Positions 48,401-59,474 of a DNA stretch of 64,000 nt are shown here, in pieces. The first letter of the stretch is position 1; every line of letters starts with the position of its first letter. The notes under the pieces are model-generated. The model was not told where the DNA came from and did no database searches. It saw only the letters and a program-made list of their open reading frames with translations. The stretch comes from Pelodera strongyloides (Eukaryota > Nematoda > Chromadorea > Rhabditida > Rhabditidae), in contig JAANDG010000227.1 of the NCBI GenBank assembly GCA_036852015.1, positions 1 through 64,000 of the forward strand, written 5' to 3'. The translations under genes were made by a program, and so were the position numbers.

Positions 48401-51400
48401 TCCTAGTACGTTTCCGTAAGCAAACGATTCGCTACATTGTTTGTCGTATATTAACTTCGTTTCAGAATGCTTCTATGTTCCTGTCATTGTTGTCAAGTGA
48501 CTTATTCTTGCACGAGGAAAATGTTCCAATAGTGGTCGAAGTACGCAAGAAGCTCATGTCTGCTCTCAAAGTCTCACTTCATAATTTGGAGAACAAGGTT
48601 GGTTGTTATGTTATGTTTATTCATTTGAAAATTGTATCCTTTGGAAGTAGTTATTTGTTCACAGTATTTGGTAACGCAACGTGATGTTTATGTGTATGTG
48701 TGTCCAAGATTACGGCTTTTGTTCCTCCATATTCGGTTATATTATGTTACAATTTAGGCCGAGTATTTAATGGAGTTTATGGCCAATAGCTCATTGGATC
48801 TTCTGCAATTGGAACGAGATGCCAATAAAGTTAGTTACTTTTCGTTTTTTTTCTATTATTGGAAATGCGTTATATGATGGTTTCCTATAGTGCTGCTTTT
48901 AGCCCTGTGTTGGCGTAACTGTAAGTCTAGAAACCGAAAAAAGAGGGACTCGGATGAAACCCAAACTATGTTAGCGCTATCGCGCGAACAAAGTATGGAG
49001 CAGATTTCAATTTAATTACGGCTAACTTGGTATTTATATTGTTTAGAGTCTGGATTCATTCAAATTTCGACTAAATTCACTAAGCGAGGAATCGGTAATC
49101 GAAGCAAGAACTAGATCGATTTTGATGTATGCAAAGGTTTGTTCTTAGGGGTTTATAAGTATGTGGTGAAGGTTTCCTTTTTTTGTAAAACTCGGGATGT
49201 TTCACGCATCAGTTATAAAGATTCTATTATTATTATCTGAGATATTTCTTTTAGGATCTTCTTAACAGTCATCGTCTATTGCTGGAGTGTTTGTCTATTG
49301 CTGTACAACGGTGGCAAAGAGCTAAAAAGGAAAATCCTCTGGATAGTCGATTCGTCTCTGTTTCTCAAGAGACAGGTCAGGTTTCTATTATTCTGAACAA
49401 ATCGATGTTTTCATTTTTACGGTTTAGGTCTTTTACCTTTAGTTTTATATTGCTTACCAGACGGCTATCGCCGCCTGAGGCGACTTCACAGGCGCTCCTA
49501 CTAAAATTATCATACTGCATACTTATATGAAACGACTGAAACGTATCTTCCAAGTTTATGTAATAAAATTCAAATGCGCCATTTGCGTACAGGGGCTACT
49601 TATATCAAACGCCTGAAACGTAGAATTCCGTTTCGTTCACACAAACAAAAAAAGTAAACTCCTCTCCTTTATATAATAAGACCAGACGGCTACGCCGCCT
49701 GACACCTGAGGCGTCTTTCCATACTTACGAAATGTTTGCAACGTAGATTAAAATCTTTACGAATGACATAGGATTATTCTAATTTGAAGGGCGGCACTCT
49801 TTTATATCTGAAGCGGAACAATTTATTCGAATTATACTTCCGTAACGTGAGGGCTAGCTCACGCTACAGTTGCTCTTTTATATAATAAGATATATTGTGT
49901 TGTGTTTTAGAGTGGCGCGTCACTTCCGCTCACTTAATCGTCGGATTGTTATTTGAAGAGCTTTCCGAATGCGACATACCCTTTGGCGATTCTGCTTCGT
50001 TCCTGATTCTTACGAATATTGCATTGGTAAGTGAAAAAAAAAGACTGTTTCTTCTTTTGTTGGCACGGTTAAGGGCAGAACGTAACGCAACTTTTACGTT
50101 CAATTATCTTTGTAATGCAATTATCTTATTAGTGACGTTTCTACTGTAAAGGGCTGGAATTAGAATGTAATCAAAACATCTTTAATTGCATCTGTTTATC
50201 GTTATTTGTCTATGATGATTTCCTTTTCTAGATGATTCTGCGTGAAGTTTGTGATTGGTTAAAAGAGGTCGAAGAAGAGCGTTCAAATGTCGATGTTTCA
50301 GCGTCAGAATATGAGAGCCAGGAACTGACACAGGTACTAACAAACCGGCTTACTATGGGGCTGTGATTGTAATAATCGCGTGAAATTGCTGGTTTGTGGA
50401 TAACGAGATAGCATTTTTAATCAGTTTGTTAATTACAATCAATTTGTAGTAGTGCAAGCTTAGTAAAGCGAAATATCGGTCTGTTTTTGAAACACATCGA
50501 GGGGAATTCATATTCACTTTATGCAAATGAACCATAAATTAGAATAAAAAATCGAGCAATTTAGCATAAGTGTATAAGAATTCAGTTTTTCACGATGCGT
50601 TTATAAAACCGGCGGGTTTTCCGCGATGTCAATGTTTTTTTTTGAAACTTTGGTGAGATGTTTTACCCTTTATGGAATTTTCACTCTTTCCGTCGAGGTT
50701 TTGATGCTTTAGATAATGTGCAAGAATGCTCGGCTGGCCGTTGGACTAGCGGGATCTCTGCTTATTTCTGCACCTTCTGAAGGAGACGAGGTGAGCGCAA
50801 ATCTGTATCACTTTTGAACTAAACTTCTTATCTAAATTATGATGTGTGCATTATTCCCTCACAAGGAAAGACGTAAAACATAGTCGTTAGACGTTAAGCA
50901 AAGTTTATTATCCATCATTACATTAGTCCGTATTCTGATACTTTAACTAGTAAGAGTTTAATTCTGTTTGAACGCGTTGTAGTTTGTGGTTCCGTTAATT
51001 TTCCGTTGCGGACGGCAATTTCTCACTGTCATCGTTGTGCTTATCGGGGTCGTATTCCTCCTCCTCTTCTGAAAAGATACTTTTTTATTATTCTTACCAA
51101 TCCGATGACTTTCATGAGCTTAACGTGAATCCTCCAATCCTCACAAACAGGCATACAAACTTTTCTGACTCATATACTACGAGTATTATTTATTATTCTT
51201 TTGCCTGCCTTAGTGCCTTATGAGTATCATTGTCGGTCTTTTTTTTCTTTCGTTTAGCTTTGTCGGTTATCCTGTGTTAGTACACTAGGCTATATGATGC
51301 GCTTTTGATAGACATACCAAATACTCTAGAGTAAGTAGCAAGACCTTGTCTACTCGTATGTTTACCCTATTGTGGATTGCAATTTCTACCATTACCCACC

Positions 51401-54400
51401 AACTTTGCCCTGATCGTTTACAGCGGCCTTTTTCTTCACAAGTGCCGAATGTCTGTTTCGGCATCTGAATTGTTATTATGATTACATTTCCTTTCGTTCG
51501 GTATACGGTAAGTATATAAATACATGGTAGTTTACTAGGGTTAGGGCGCGGGCGCGGAGGTTACCACAGCTACTATTGATTAGCTACAAGCTACAACTTC
51601 CTGAACCCTGGATAGTTTATGTACTCGGTATACGATATACGGTAAGGTAAGTATTAAGTATATAAGTACATGTACATGGTAGCGTATTAGGGTTAGGGCG
51701 GGGAGGTTACCACAGCTACTATTGATTAGCTACAACTTTCTGAACTCTAGACCCTGGATAGTTTATGCAGTAGCTAAGCACGACGCTTTCATTTGGTTGT
51801 AGTATTCTTTGGAAACAAACTCACTGGAAGACCTTCTTTTGCGTAAAGCATACTGGCATGCGTAGAATATGAGCACATGGACCGCTTGTCCATTTCCACA
51901 ACTGAATTATTAGTTTGTTTGTTTGTTTGTTTGTTTGAAATCTGTTTTTCTTTGATTCCATGCGTAGAGCTCTATTCTTTTTTCCCCTATACTTATTCAC
52001 AAACGAGGTGGGTAAGGAAGCGGAAGCAACGCAACGAAATCGTAGGCTTTATAGGCAATAACACAATCTGGACTGAAGAAAGACAGAGCTTATGACTCTA
52101 GTCCCTTTAGGAAATCTGTCCAAGGTAATCAAGGCATCAAGGTGGGAACATGTATTCCAAAAGAGTACAAACTTGTCTAATTCGCGTGTCGTTAAACTTT
52201 TCCTCCTTGAAATATTTCAAGCGCTTGTCGGAAAGCTCCATTTGGTAAACGCTAAAAAGACTGTTTTGTTTGGTATGGAAATGAAACCCCAGTAGTTTAT
52301 ATTGGCTAATGTTAGAAAGTGTATAATATGGAATACGCCAAAAGTGTGAATTGTTGTGTGGAGAGTTCATAAATGTGCTGTAGCTGTAGTACTGAGGTCA
52401 TATTCACGAACAGACAGGGAGCCCTTTCTGGCCTCCCCAGGGAGCTAAAGAGTGCGTAGAGACGTAGAGAGTGCGAGGGCAGAAGAGATTCAGAGCACTC
52501 ATGAACCCTAGGCAGGGCTCCCTGTGTGTTGGTGAATACGCCTCTGTAGTACTGTTGCTCTGGTCGAATTCCTTGATCGTCGTTTAATCGAAGTATGAAT
52601 GAGCATCATTTACCTGTACATGAATGTAAAGTCGGGTGGAATAGCCGGTGCACGTCCAGTGAATGAGAAATAAATACTCGTCTCGGCGCCTTTTTCTAGA
52701 TACCCAACCTAAAGAATAATTTTTTTGTGGTAATGTCTTATTGTTAGTATAAGATAGTTTTAGTATAAGTCAGTTTTTCTTTGGAATGTGTATATACATT
52801 TTATCGCCTCAATTACTGTAAGTGTCTATGATATGCTTACCCTTGGAAGCACAGTAAAATAAGGGGCACTGGGTGCCCGTACGAAGAAGGTGACAGCCTA
52901 AAAGTTCAGGGTTTTTAAAATTTATGTTGGTTTTGTTTTTATATTCATATTTTTGAGCGGTGCTTCATGTATACGTGGTGAATCGCCAATCACTTTTGCT
53001 CATTATTTTGTGGCGTTTTATGTGTCAATAAATTACCAAAATAAGTTCATTGAACATCCAGATTTTACCTTATCTCCCGCGTTTTTGAGCTTCAAATGAC
53101 AGCAAGACCGGCTTGGATCGACTTCCATACCACCAAATTCGATATAGTCTAAATTAGGGGGTTGTCTTTGTGACAATAAAAAAAACAGGCTTTCATATAG
53201 TTCCTACTTGTTCCGTTTCCGCACAGTACTTGTGCTGGCAAGTGTAGTTTTTATGTAACCCAACATCCTTTTGCAAGACTGGTCAGTTTTGGGGCATGAG
53301 GGTTAACGCTTAACCTATACCAGGATACTTTAACAGTATCCTGTTTATTAGTCGAGAAGTCGAGTTCACTAAAGTTGTTAACTAGTGATTAGCTAGAAAC
53401 CTTTGGCCGTATGCACGAACGCCGGGAGTATGCTCCCAACCTTCCAGTGGGAGGTGAGAGAATAAGAGGGATCACTTGGATTAGCGACACACAGAGACAA
53501 ATTCTCCCAGCAAGGGAGGTTCCCGCTGTTCGTGCATACGGCGACAGAAGTCCTTACCTTTCTCTGGTTTGAGCAATGAAATGTGTGTTCCCAGATAGTT
53601 TCTAAACGAAAATTATTGGATTATTGCTATATTTTAGAGTTTCCGTGTGTTGTTTCTCTTGAGAGGATTGACATCTAATGTAACCGAGTACGAGTACCTA
53701 CGCTTCTATTTGCAAAATTCAGAAATTCTTGTAATTTATAAATTGCAACCTGAGTTCCAGTAGGAAGAGCGGTTTGTCGATGTGAATGTTGACATAATCC
53801 TCGGCGTTTTTGTCCTTATCTTTCTTCTCGTCTTTCTGGAAAGTAAATAGATGTTTATGTGGCTGAGACTTATTTTTTTTTGTTATTTGTAAAATTATTT
53901 ATTTCGTGCGAAACCGGAAGTTTAGAGATTATTCTTCACTTGCATTTTAGAAATGTAATTACTGTAAGTACTACTGAAACTGAAACTGTCAGCCAGCTGC
54001 TCAATTGGTAGAATCATAATATTGGTTGTGTTGCTTGAATATGTTTATTCTAGTAGAACCTGAGGCCGTATTCACCTACACTCAGGGAGCCCTCCCTGGC
54101 CTCCCCATGGAGCTAAAGAGTGCGAGAGCATAAGAGATTCAGTGCGTTCGTGATCCTAGACCTAGGGAGGGCTCCTTGTGTGTTGTTGAATACGGCCTCT
54201 GCCCTAACCTTTTTATCCTTATCTTTATCCTTGGTGTCGTCTTTGGTCTTCGTGTCTTTGTCCTTTTCTTTCGACTTTTCTTTTTTCTCTTCCTAAAATA
54301 ATATTAGCTTTAGTCTTTAGTTATATTACAGTAAGTACTGTACCCTCTGGCTCAATTATGGGGTTTCCATGTATGCGATTCGAAAAGGCAAACCCCTGTC

Positions 54401-57400
54401 CATGTTCAAGTAATTTTACATGCATGTCAACTGCCTACCGTAACCCATGCGAATCGCACATTTGACTCGGTCCTGCAGCGAAAGTGCCCCAGACCCGTGC
54501 TATTTGGAGACCCGTGCTATTTGAAATAGATCCATACTAGATCCAAAATCGCTGCGGGTCTATCTCATTTATGTCGACTCGAACATGGACAGGCATTTGT
54601 CATTTTCGCAAGTACGAATCACGTACTTACAGTACTTTTAGTTGTACATATAGTAAGTCCACAGAAAGACAGCTTACCCCCATTTCGTGCGCGTCCAGTG
54701 TCGAATGATATTTGCATACATTTTTCGATTAGTTTTATGCGGATATTCAGATCAGGTTTATGGTTATGACTATTTGACTCGAAGTTTTTCATTATACGTT
54801 TCTGGACTATGTTAATTGAGTTGCTGGCAAGAGGGGTGGCCAAGAGGGGAGGATAGTATCCTGGTTCTTGATGAAGAATTCATATTGAAAAAGTTTGATT
54901 TGAGGTGAAATATTTGATTTCATATTTGCAGTTGGGCACCGCACTGGCAGAATTCCTCACGCAACTCTCTATATTTGTGAAACTGGTGAAGGGTTCTACG
55001 GTTGTTCCACAAGGTGAGTTTGTGAAGTAGTACAATGACTCTTTTTTTTCGGAGATGTATGTTAATCAAATTATAGCGTTTTTGCTGTGGGTATGGATAT
55101 TCATGGGGTTTCCAAGTATCCCAAAAATTCGGTGTGATTCTGTCAATACTACCGTGTATTTCTGCACGAAACTTGCACATATAATATGAATTCTCGGGTA
55201 GTTCCAAGTTCCAGTATACTGTAAATTTTCACCAAACTTGGAAACCCCATTAGTAATATCTTCGGGCTTCAGGTGTTTATAATGGAAGGCTCAAAAAATT
55301 GCATCGAAATCGGAGAAGTGGTTGAGCATGTGCCCGCCGGTTCATTTAGAACATGATGCGTTATCTCGTTTCTGAAAACTCGCTGGATTCTTGTTGCTCT
55401 TTTGTGCGTTAGCGCGAGGCTTTTGATTTTGATTTTACCTAATAAAAATAGAAATATAATTATATTTTTAGAGCTTCGCTCCGTATCCGAAGATGCGGAA
55501 TCGATGGTGAAACTGTTCGAGGGGGATGTGAGCGGGATCTCATCAAATGAGAAACAAGGAATGGTTCCATCGGCGGAGAGGTACTGTATTCAAGGAGTTT
55601 CTTGATTACTAAACGACGATACTTGGTCCGGAGTCCGGGTCCGTAATTCGAGGATATTCTAAAAAACATTTTTGTAATTTTCACTCATATTTCCCCCTCG
55701 TATGTTCTCTTTTTGCTGGTGCATGTCTAATTGTAAGCCTGCTTGCTTTTATTACTTATTTATTTGAGATTCTTTCAGGAAAAAGACCGAAATGGAGGAG
55801 TTGCGTGATGATTTGAATGATGACTTCGAGGCCGTTCGAGGACAAGCATTGGTCGCTGTTTCGAGGATGATCAGAAAACGATACGCACAAGTGAAGGGAG
55901 AGATCAGCGAGTGGATGTATGAGAAAATGATGGGTGGGTAGTGTATGTTTGTTTTTGAGTCGCATGCGTAAATGAAGATAATATGCTCAACTTGTAGTGG
56001 TATAGCTGGTGGGGGTATGACCCATTCCGGTTGGCGCGTGATTTTTGGGCAGTGGGAATTGGAAATTGAGCCTGGGTTTTTAGCCACTGTTCCCATAGTT
56101 CATCTGAGGCCATATTCACCACTCCGATTCCCTCGGGGAAATATTCCCTGGGGACAGAACATAGCATTCTAATGTGAGATACGCAGAGAAAAAGATGAGG
56201 AATTCCCCACGGGGAATTGAGTGGTGAATATGGCCTCAGGTATTCTGGATACGATAGTGGATGGCTTTAATATGATCTGAGTAACTGTCTGTGTGGCCAC
56301 AAATAACTCACTGCATTAATAGTATCATCAGAGTGCAATGTTTCAGAATTGTTTTATAGGTGTTTGCTCCATTTTCTAGTAATGAGGATATGATCAGCAT
56401 CTTTATCAACAAACAAACTTGTGTAACGAATTGAAAAGTTGGTATTTGTACGGGTGTTTTGTGAGGAATAAGATACCTTGCCTAGATCTTGTAGCGAACC
56501 TTATAGATCCATATTCATTTACTGAGGATTGTTTGTTTAGAACTGCTGCACGATCGTGATTCGTACGTCTACTTGAATGCTATCAATGCTTTGTCCGAAC
56601 TGGCAGTGGTTGATACAGTATACCTGAACAAATTGATAGAGAGACAAAAAGAGTGGAGAGAGGAGCAGAAGAAAGAGAAAGAGCGAAGAAAGGGAGAGCT
56701 TGGAGAAGGAGGAGGAGATACCGTGGGGAGTGAAGAGAAGGAAGACGGTGAAAAGGTACGGTGGATTGAATTTTGGCTTTATATGAATCCTTTTGTTCGA
56801 CTGTAGAGAGTAGAGACTGTTTAATTCCAATAATGATATATGAATGTGGCTTCGACGTACTTGCAATACCAGTAACCAGAAGAGAAGTTCTGTATAATGT
56901 GACTAGACTACTATCACTGAGTGATAACCGATCGTTGAATCTATTTTTATAATTTTACTTGCAACTATTTAGTTGGGTATTATTAGCAAAGACTTTTGCA
57001 ATATGCTGTTGAGATAAGAATAGGAGAAAGACTCAATTATCAACTATTCAGATTGGCACTGAGAAAGAGGGTGAACACGTGGATCAGACAGCGTTAATAA
57101 TGAGAGGACGATTGGCTGAAGCGACTGGAAAAGTGTTCCGGATGTTGGGTGAATATTTATAATTTTTTAGGTTTTGGATTTTTATGCTGGTTTAGATTGT
57201 GCCTTCCTGGAGTAGACTTTAGAAGAGTACTCGAACACCGGTTATTTGGCTCGTTGCACCCTTCCTAAGTAAGAGTAAAACTGTAAAACATTCAAATAAA
57301 CAATAAATTATTAATTATATTTATGTAATGTAATTGGAACTCGTCGCCTACTGCACAGGGCCTCTGCAGAACATGTCATAAGCACACTTTGAAATTGAAG

Positions 57401-58050
57401 TTTGAACTCCCTTGAATAAAGGTGCACGCACTTGTGGCGTAAAAGATTTATTTATATTATTATTTATTTAATTTCAGGAGACCTGGCTCCCTCTTTCCTG
57501 GCTTCCACTATTCATATGTACTTGTGGGATTTAAATGAGGATGAGGAAATTTGTAGAGCTGGAGCACTATCAGCGATTTCGGATATTGTGTCAGCGTGCA
57601 GAGGTCGAGGAATAGAACAGCATATGAATGAGGTACTGTATGTTCCCAAAATTCATCCATAGGGTGTCCTATGGATCATACTATAGGAGGTTGACGCCCA
57701 TTCCTGTGTGACTGAGTATTACGGTAGCATGTCCTCCCCCCCCCCCTTAGTGTAGAATGTTGAACGTAGGACATTTCATACAGTAGTTCACCATATTGGA
57801 GTTTACCCCATTCGCTTTTCTTGCGTGGTGATGTTGGTATTAATATAGGGCGCTTTTTCGTTTGCCTCATGCTGATTGGTGCGGTAGCAGAGGTACTTCA
57901 TGTTGCTTGTTCATTGTAATAATGTTTTTGTTTCAGTTAATGCACAGTATACAACACATCCTCTCAGTGGATAAATCATCACTAGTGAGGAGATCGGCTG
58001 TTCATTTGCTCAGAGAGGTCATACGATCATCAGGAAGGACTATGATTGAG

Positions 58051-58084
<34 letters not shown>

Positions 58085-58090
58085 CTGTTA

Positions 58091-58157
<67 letters not shown>

Positions 58158-58493
58158 ATTATTATTATTATTATTAAATTATTATTATTACCACAATGTT
58201 TCAAGAAGTTGTGAAATGTAAATGGTTGGAAATGCTTTATTGCAGAGGGTCATCGAAAGGGCAATACTTATGATGGTATCCAATGATGTGATTTCATATA
58301 TGTTTAGGTGTTGGGTGAGCATATCCGTGATATTCGTCGTTTGGTGATGAGACTCAGAGACTGGGACGAGGACCATATAGTGAGACTGCACGCAGACCTT
58401 TGTGTCCAGGAGATGGCAGCTTGTTTGGAAGAGATGGTCAGAGGGGAAGGAGAGGGAATAGTGAGAAATGTAGTGCCTGCAGGACTGATGTAG
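45447..58493 (+). CDS. TANGO6: TANGO6/Rtp1-like HEAT-repeat protein
   Basis: Homologue of animal TANGO6 (transport and Golgi organisation) and yeast Rtp1 (nuclear import of RNA polymerase II). Twenty-six exons: 45447-45510, 45712-45797, 45910-46032, 46149-46284, 46453-46538, 46659-46766, 46889-47026, 47237-47318, 47395-47525, 47839-47961, 48191-48334, 48466-48597, 48758-48829, 49047-49136, 49255-49375, 49911-50026, 50232-50333, 50713-50790, 54932-55013, 55472-55580, 55779-55933, 56541-56755, 57052-57148, 57478-57632, 57937-58050, 58308-58493. Phases all agree; 3045 nt, 1014 aa, close to human length. Family marks: SLRDLGVLRRTLQFL, YYETVTRQFIDLIV (mid), DDFEAVRGQALVAVSRMI and DRDSYVYLNAINALSELAV (RTP1 C1 region, about 710-800, then a charged insert), VRRSAVHLLREVIRSSG and EDHIVRLHADLCVQEMA (RTP1 C2, last 70). 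Intron 18 (4.1 kb) hosts an antisense gene. Confidence 0.88.
47640..47770. repeat. Short tandem duplication
   Basis: The phrase taatgcatt(g/a)tatgcaaa with ttagtctaaatcacctccc occurs twice, partly a third time, in a TANGO6 intron. Confidence 0.7.
49455..49893. repeat. Dispersed repeat, two adjacent copies
   Basis: Each copy opens with cagacggct(at)cgccgcctg and closes with ctcctttatataataag or its variant. A third copy is at about 60478-60890. In a TANGO6 intron; no coding role. Confidence 0.65.
50467..50625. mobile_element. TTAA MITE (AGCGAAATACCGG family), copy 6
   Basis: Left end AGCGAAATATCGG; the right arm gcgtttataaaaccgg is diverged. In a TANGO6 intron. Confidence 0.65.
50995..54292 (-). 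CDS. Unrecognised lysine-rich protein gene nested in a TANGO6 intron (5' end open)
   Basis: I do not recognise the product. Seven exons on the minus strand: 54292-54209, 53835-53750, 53601-53558, 53148-53069, 52708-52614, 52072-52005 and 51068-50995 (TAA). Phases chain perfectly; 531 nt, 176 codons plus stop. The visible N part is a charged KEKE-type run (about 45 residues of alternating Lys/Asp/Glu). A compact, apparently beta-rich domain follows: YVNIHIDKPLFLLELR, DYIEFGGMEVDPSRSC, CHLKLKNAG, TSIYFSFTGRAP, then PDCVIAYKAYDFVALLPL. The tail is acidic (EEEEYDPDKHNDD). The two small exons (53558-53601, 52005-52072) were found because only they bridge the phases. The start codon is not found; a possible upstream exon ends in DAHEMG at the gtaagc near 54675. 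All of it lies between TANGO6 exons 18 and 19. Confidence 0.6.
51505..51770. repeat. Two-copy tandem duplication of about 140 bp
   Basis: tagggttagggcg then gaggttaccacagctactat and tggatagtttatg occur in both copies, joined by ggtatac/ggtaag-type sequence. Confidence 0.8.
52395..52543. mobile_element. Inverted-repeat element, AGGCCGTATTCACC family
   Basis: The ends are AGGTCATATTCACG and GGTGAATACGCCT. Immediately flanking on both sides is CTGTAGTACTG (52384-52394 and 52544-52554), an 11-bp direct repeat that includes the CTG seen at other copies. It lies in an intron of the nested gene. Confidence 0.8.
53404..53543. mobile_element. Inverted-repeat element, related family
   Basis: The ends tggccgtatgcacgaac and gttcgtgcatacggc resemble the GGCCGTATTCAC family but with gcac instead of tcac. 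It sits 14 bp from the 44-bp exon of the nested gene. Confidence 0.65.
54063..54198. mobile_element. Inverted-repeat element, AGGCCGTATTCACC family
   Basis: The ends are AGGCCGTATTCACC and GTTGAATACGGCCT, flanked by CTG on both sides. It ends about 10 bp from the nested-gene exon at 54209. Confidence 0.8.
55104..55250. mobile_element. Inverted-repeat element (TGGGGTTTCCAAGTAT family)
   Basis: The ends are ATGGGGTTTCCAAGTATCCC and AACTTGGAAACCCCAT. Same family as 60699-60861; a related left end is at 54357. In a TANGO6 intron. Confidence 0.75.
56107..56236. mobile_element. Inverted-repeat element, AGGCCGTATTCACC family
   Basis: The ends are AGGCCATATTCACCACT and AGTGGTGAATATGGCCT, flanked by CTG and CAG. 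The interior is of the ccccg/cgggg type, like the copy at 3493. In a TANGO6 intron. Confidence 0.8.
58052..58195. repeat. (TTA)n microsatellite
   Basis: ATT/TTA trinucleotide repeat beginning at the donor of TANGO6 exon 25 (gtattattatt). The Ile/Leu run read through it is not coding. Confidence 0.95.
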
Positions 58494-59474
58494 GTTACGG
58501 TAATTTTCCGACGAACAATCGAGGTTCGGTCCCTGTCCGGGAAGAGTTTTTTGTGGTTGTTTTTAGAATTAGATGTGAAATTCAGTTTGTAGTTGTAATG
58601 TTATGACGCTTGATTAGAAAATATTAATGAGTGTTTCGAGGCGTTTTTGCTTTATAGTATTAGTGCATTGTTGAGTTTGTGCGCGGCTGGTGCTCGAGTT
58701 TTGGGAACTTGCTTTGCTTTAGACTTTTTTGATTATCGGTGTTCTTGTCTCAAGTTGTCCATTTTTTCCTTACACTTGTTGTTATTTATTGTTAATTTGT
58801 GATTTCAGTCCCGTTCATTTTATTTCTGTTGATTGCAGATAAAAAGTTTTTGTTCGTTATTTTCTGATAAAAAGTTTCCCAAAAGGGAATGATTGGCGCT
58901 GTCAGCAGATAATTTATTAGAGTAACATGTTGTCAAAAGCGCAACACACGCCTCGCTGATGCCAAATAGTGTCAAGTGCAAGAAATCCGTGACGAACGGG
59001 ATATTTTAACAGGAAAATCTTGTGCTTTATCATCAGTTTCATTTGGTGAGTAAGCGAACAAAGGCTACAGTTTTATGACGAATTATTATTTATTTCATGA
59101 ATGTTCGCGAGTAAACTGCGACATGCAGTATGATTTTCTGACTACGGAACACTGAAAATATAATTATTTAGGAGAATAACATCCCCCGACAGATATTGCT
59201 CAATAAATTCTACAACGCAGATTCTGTACCGTACCTACCAGGCGACCAGACACCGCCGGCAGCATATCTAGCGCGTTTTCTGCATGCACGATGCATTTTG
59301 TAACTTTTCTTGAATTTGTTTGAAACACCTTGGTTTGTTTGAAACTGCGTCCTAGCTTTTTGCATTATGATGTTCCTGTCTTGCTTCTTTATATCACGCA
59401 CACTAAGTAACTTGTTTATTTTAGCGTATTAATCTGGAACAACTTCTGCTCGGGTCATCTGACGGCTGGGAAAG
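58494..59474. other. Intergenic region between TANGO6 and importin-like genes
   Basis: Same-strand spacer of about 980 bp. I see no exon. tttattttag ends at 59424, 50 bp before the next ATG, a candidate trans-splice or 5' UTR acceptor. Confidence 0.5.
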
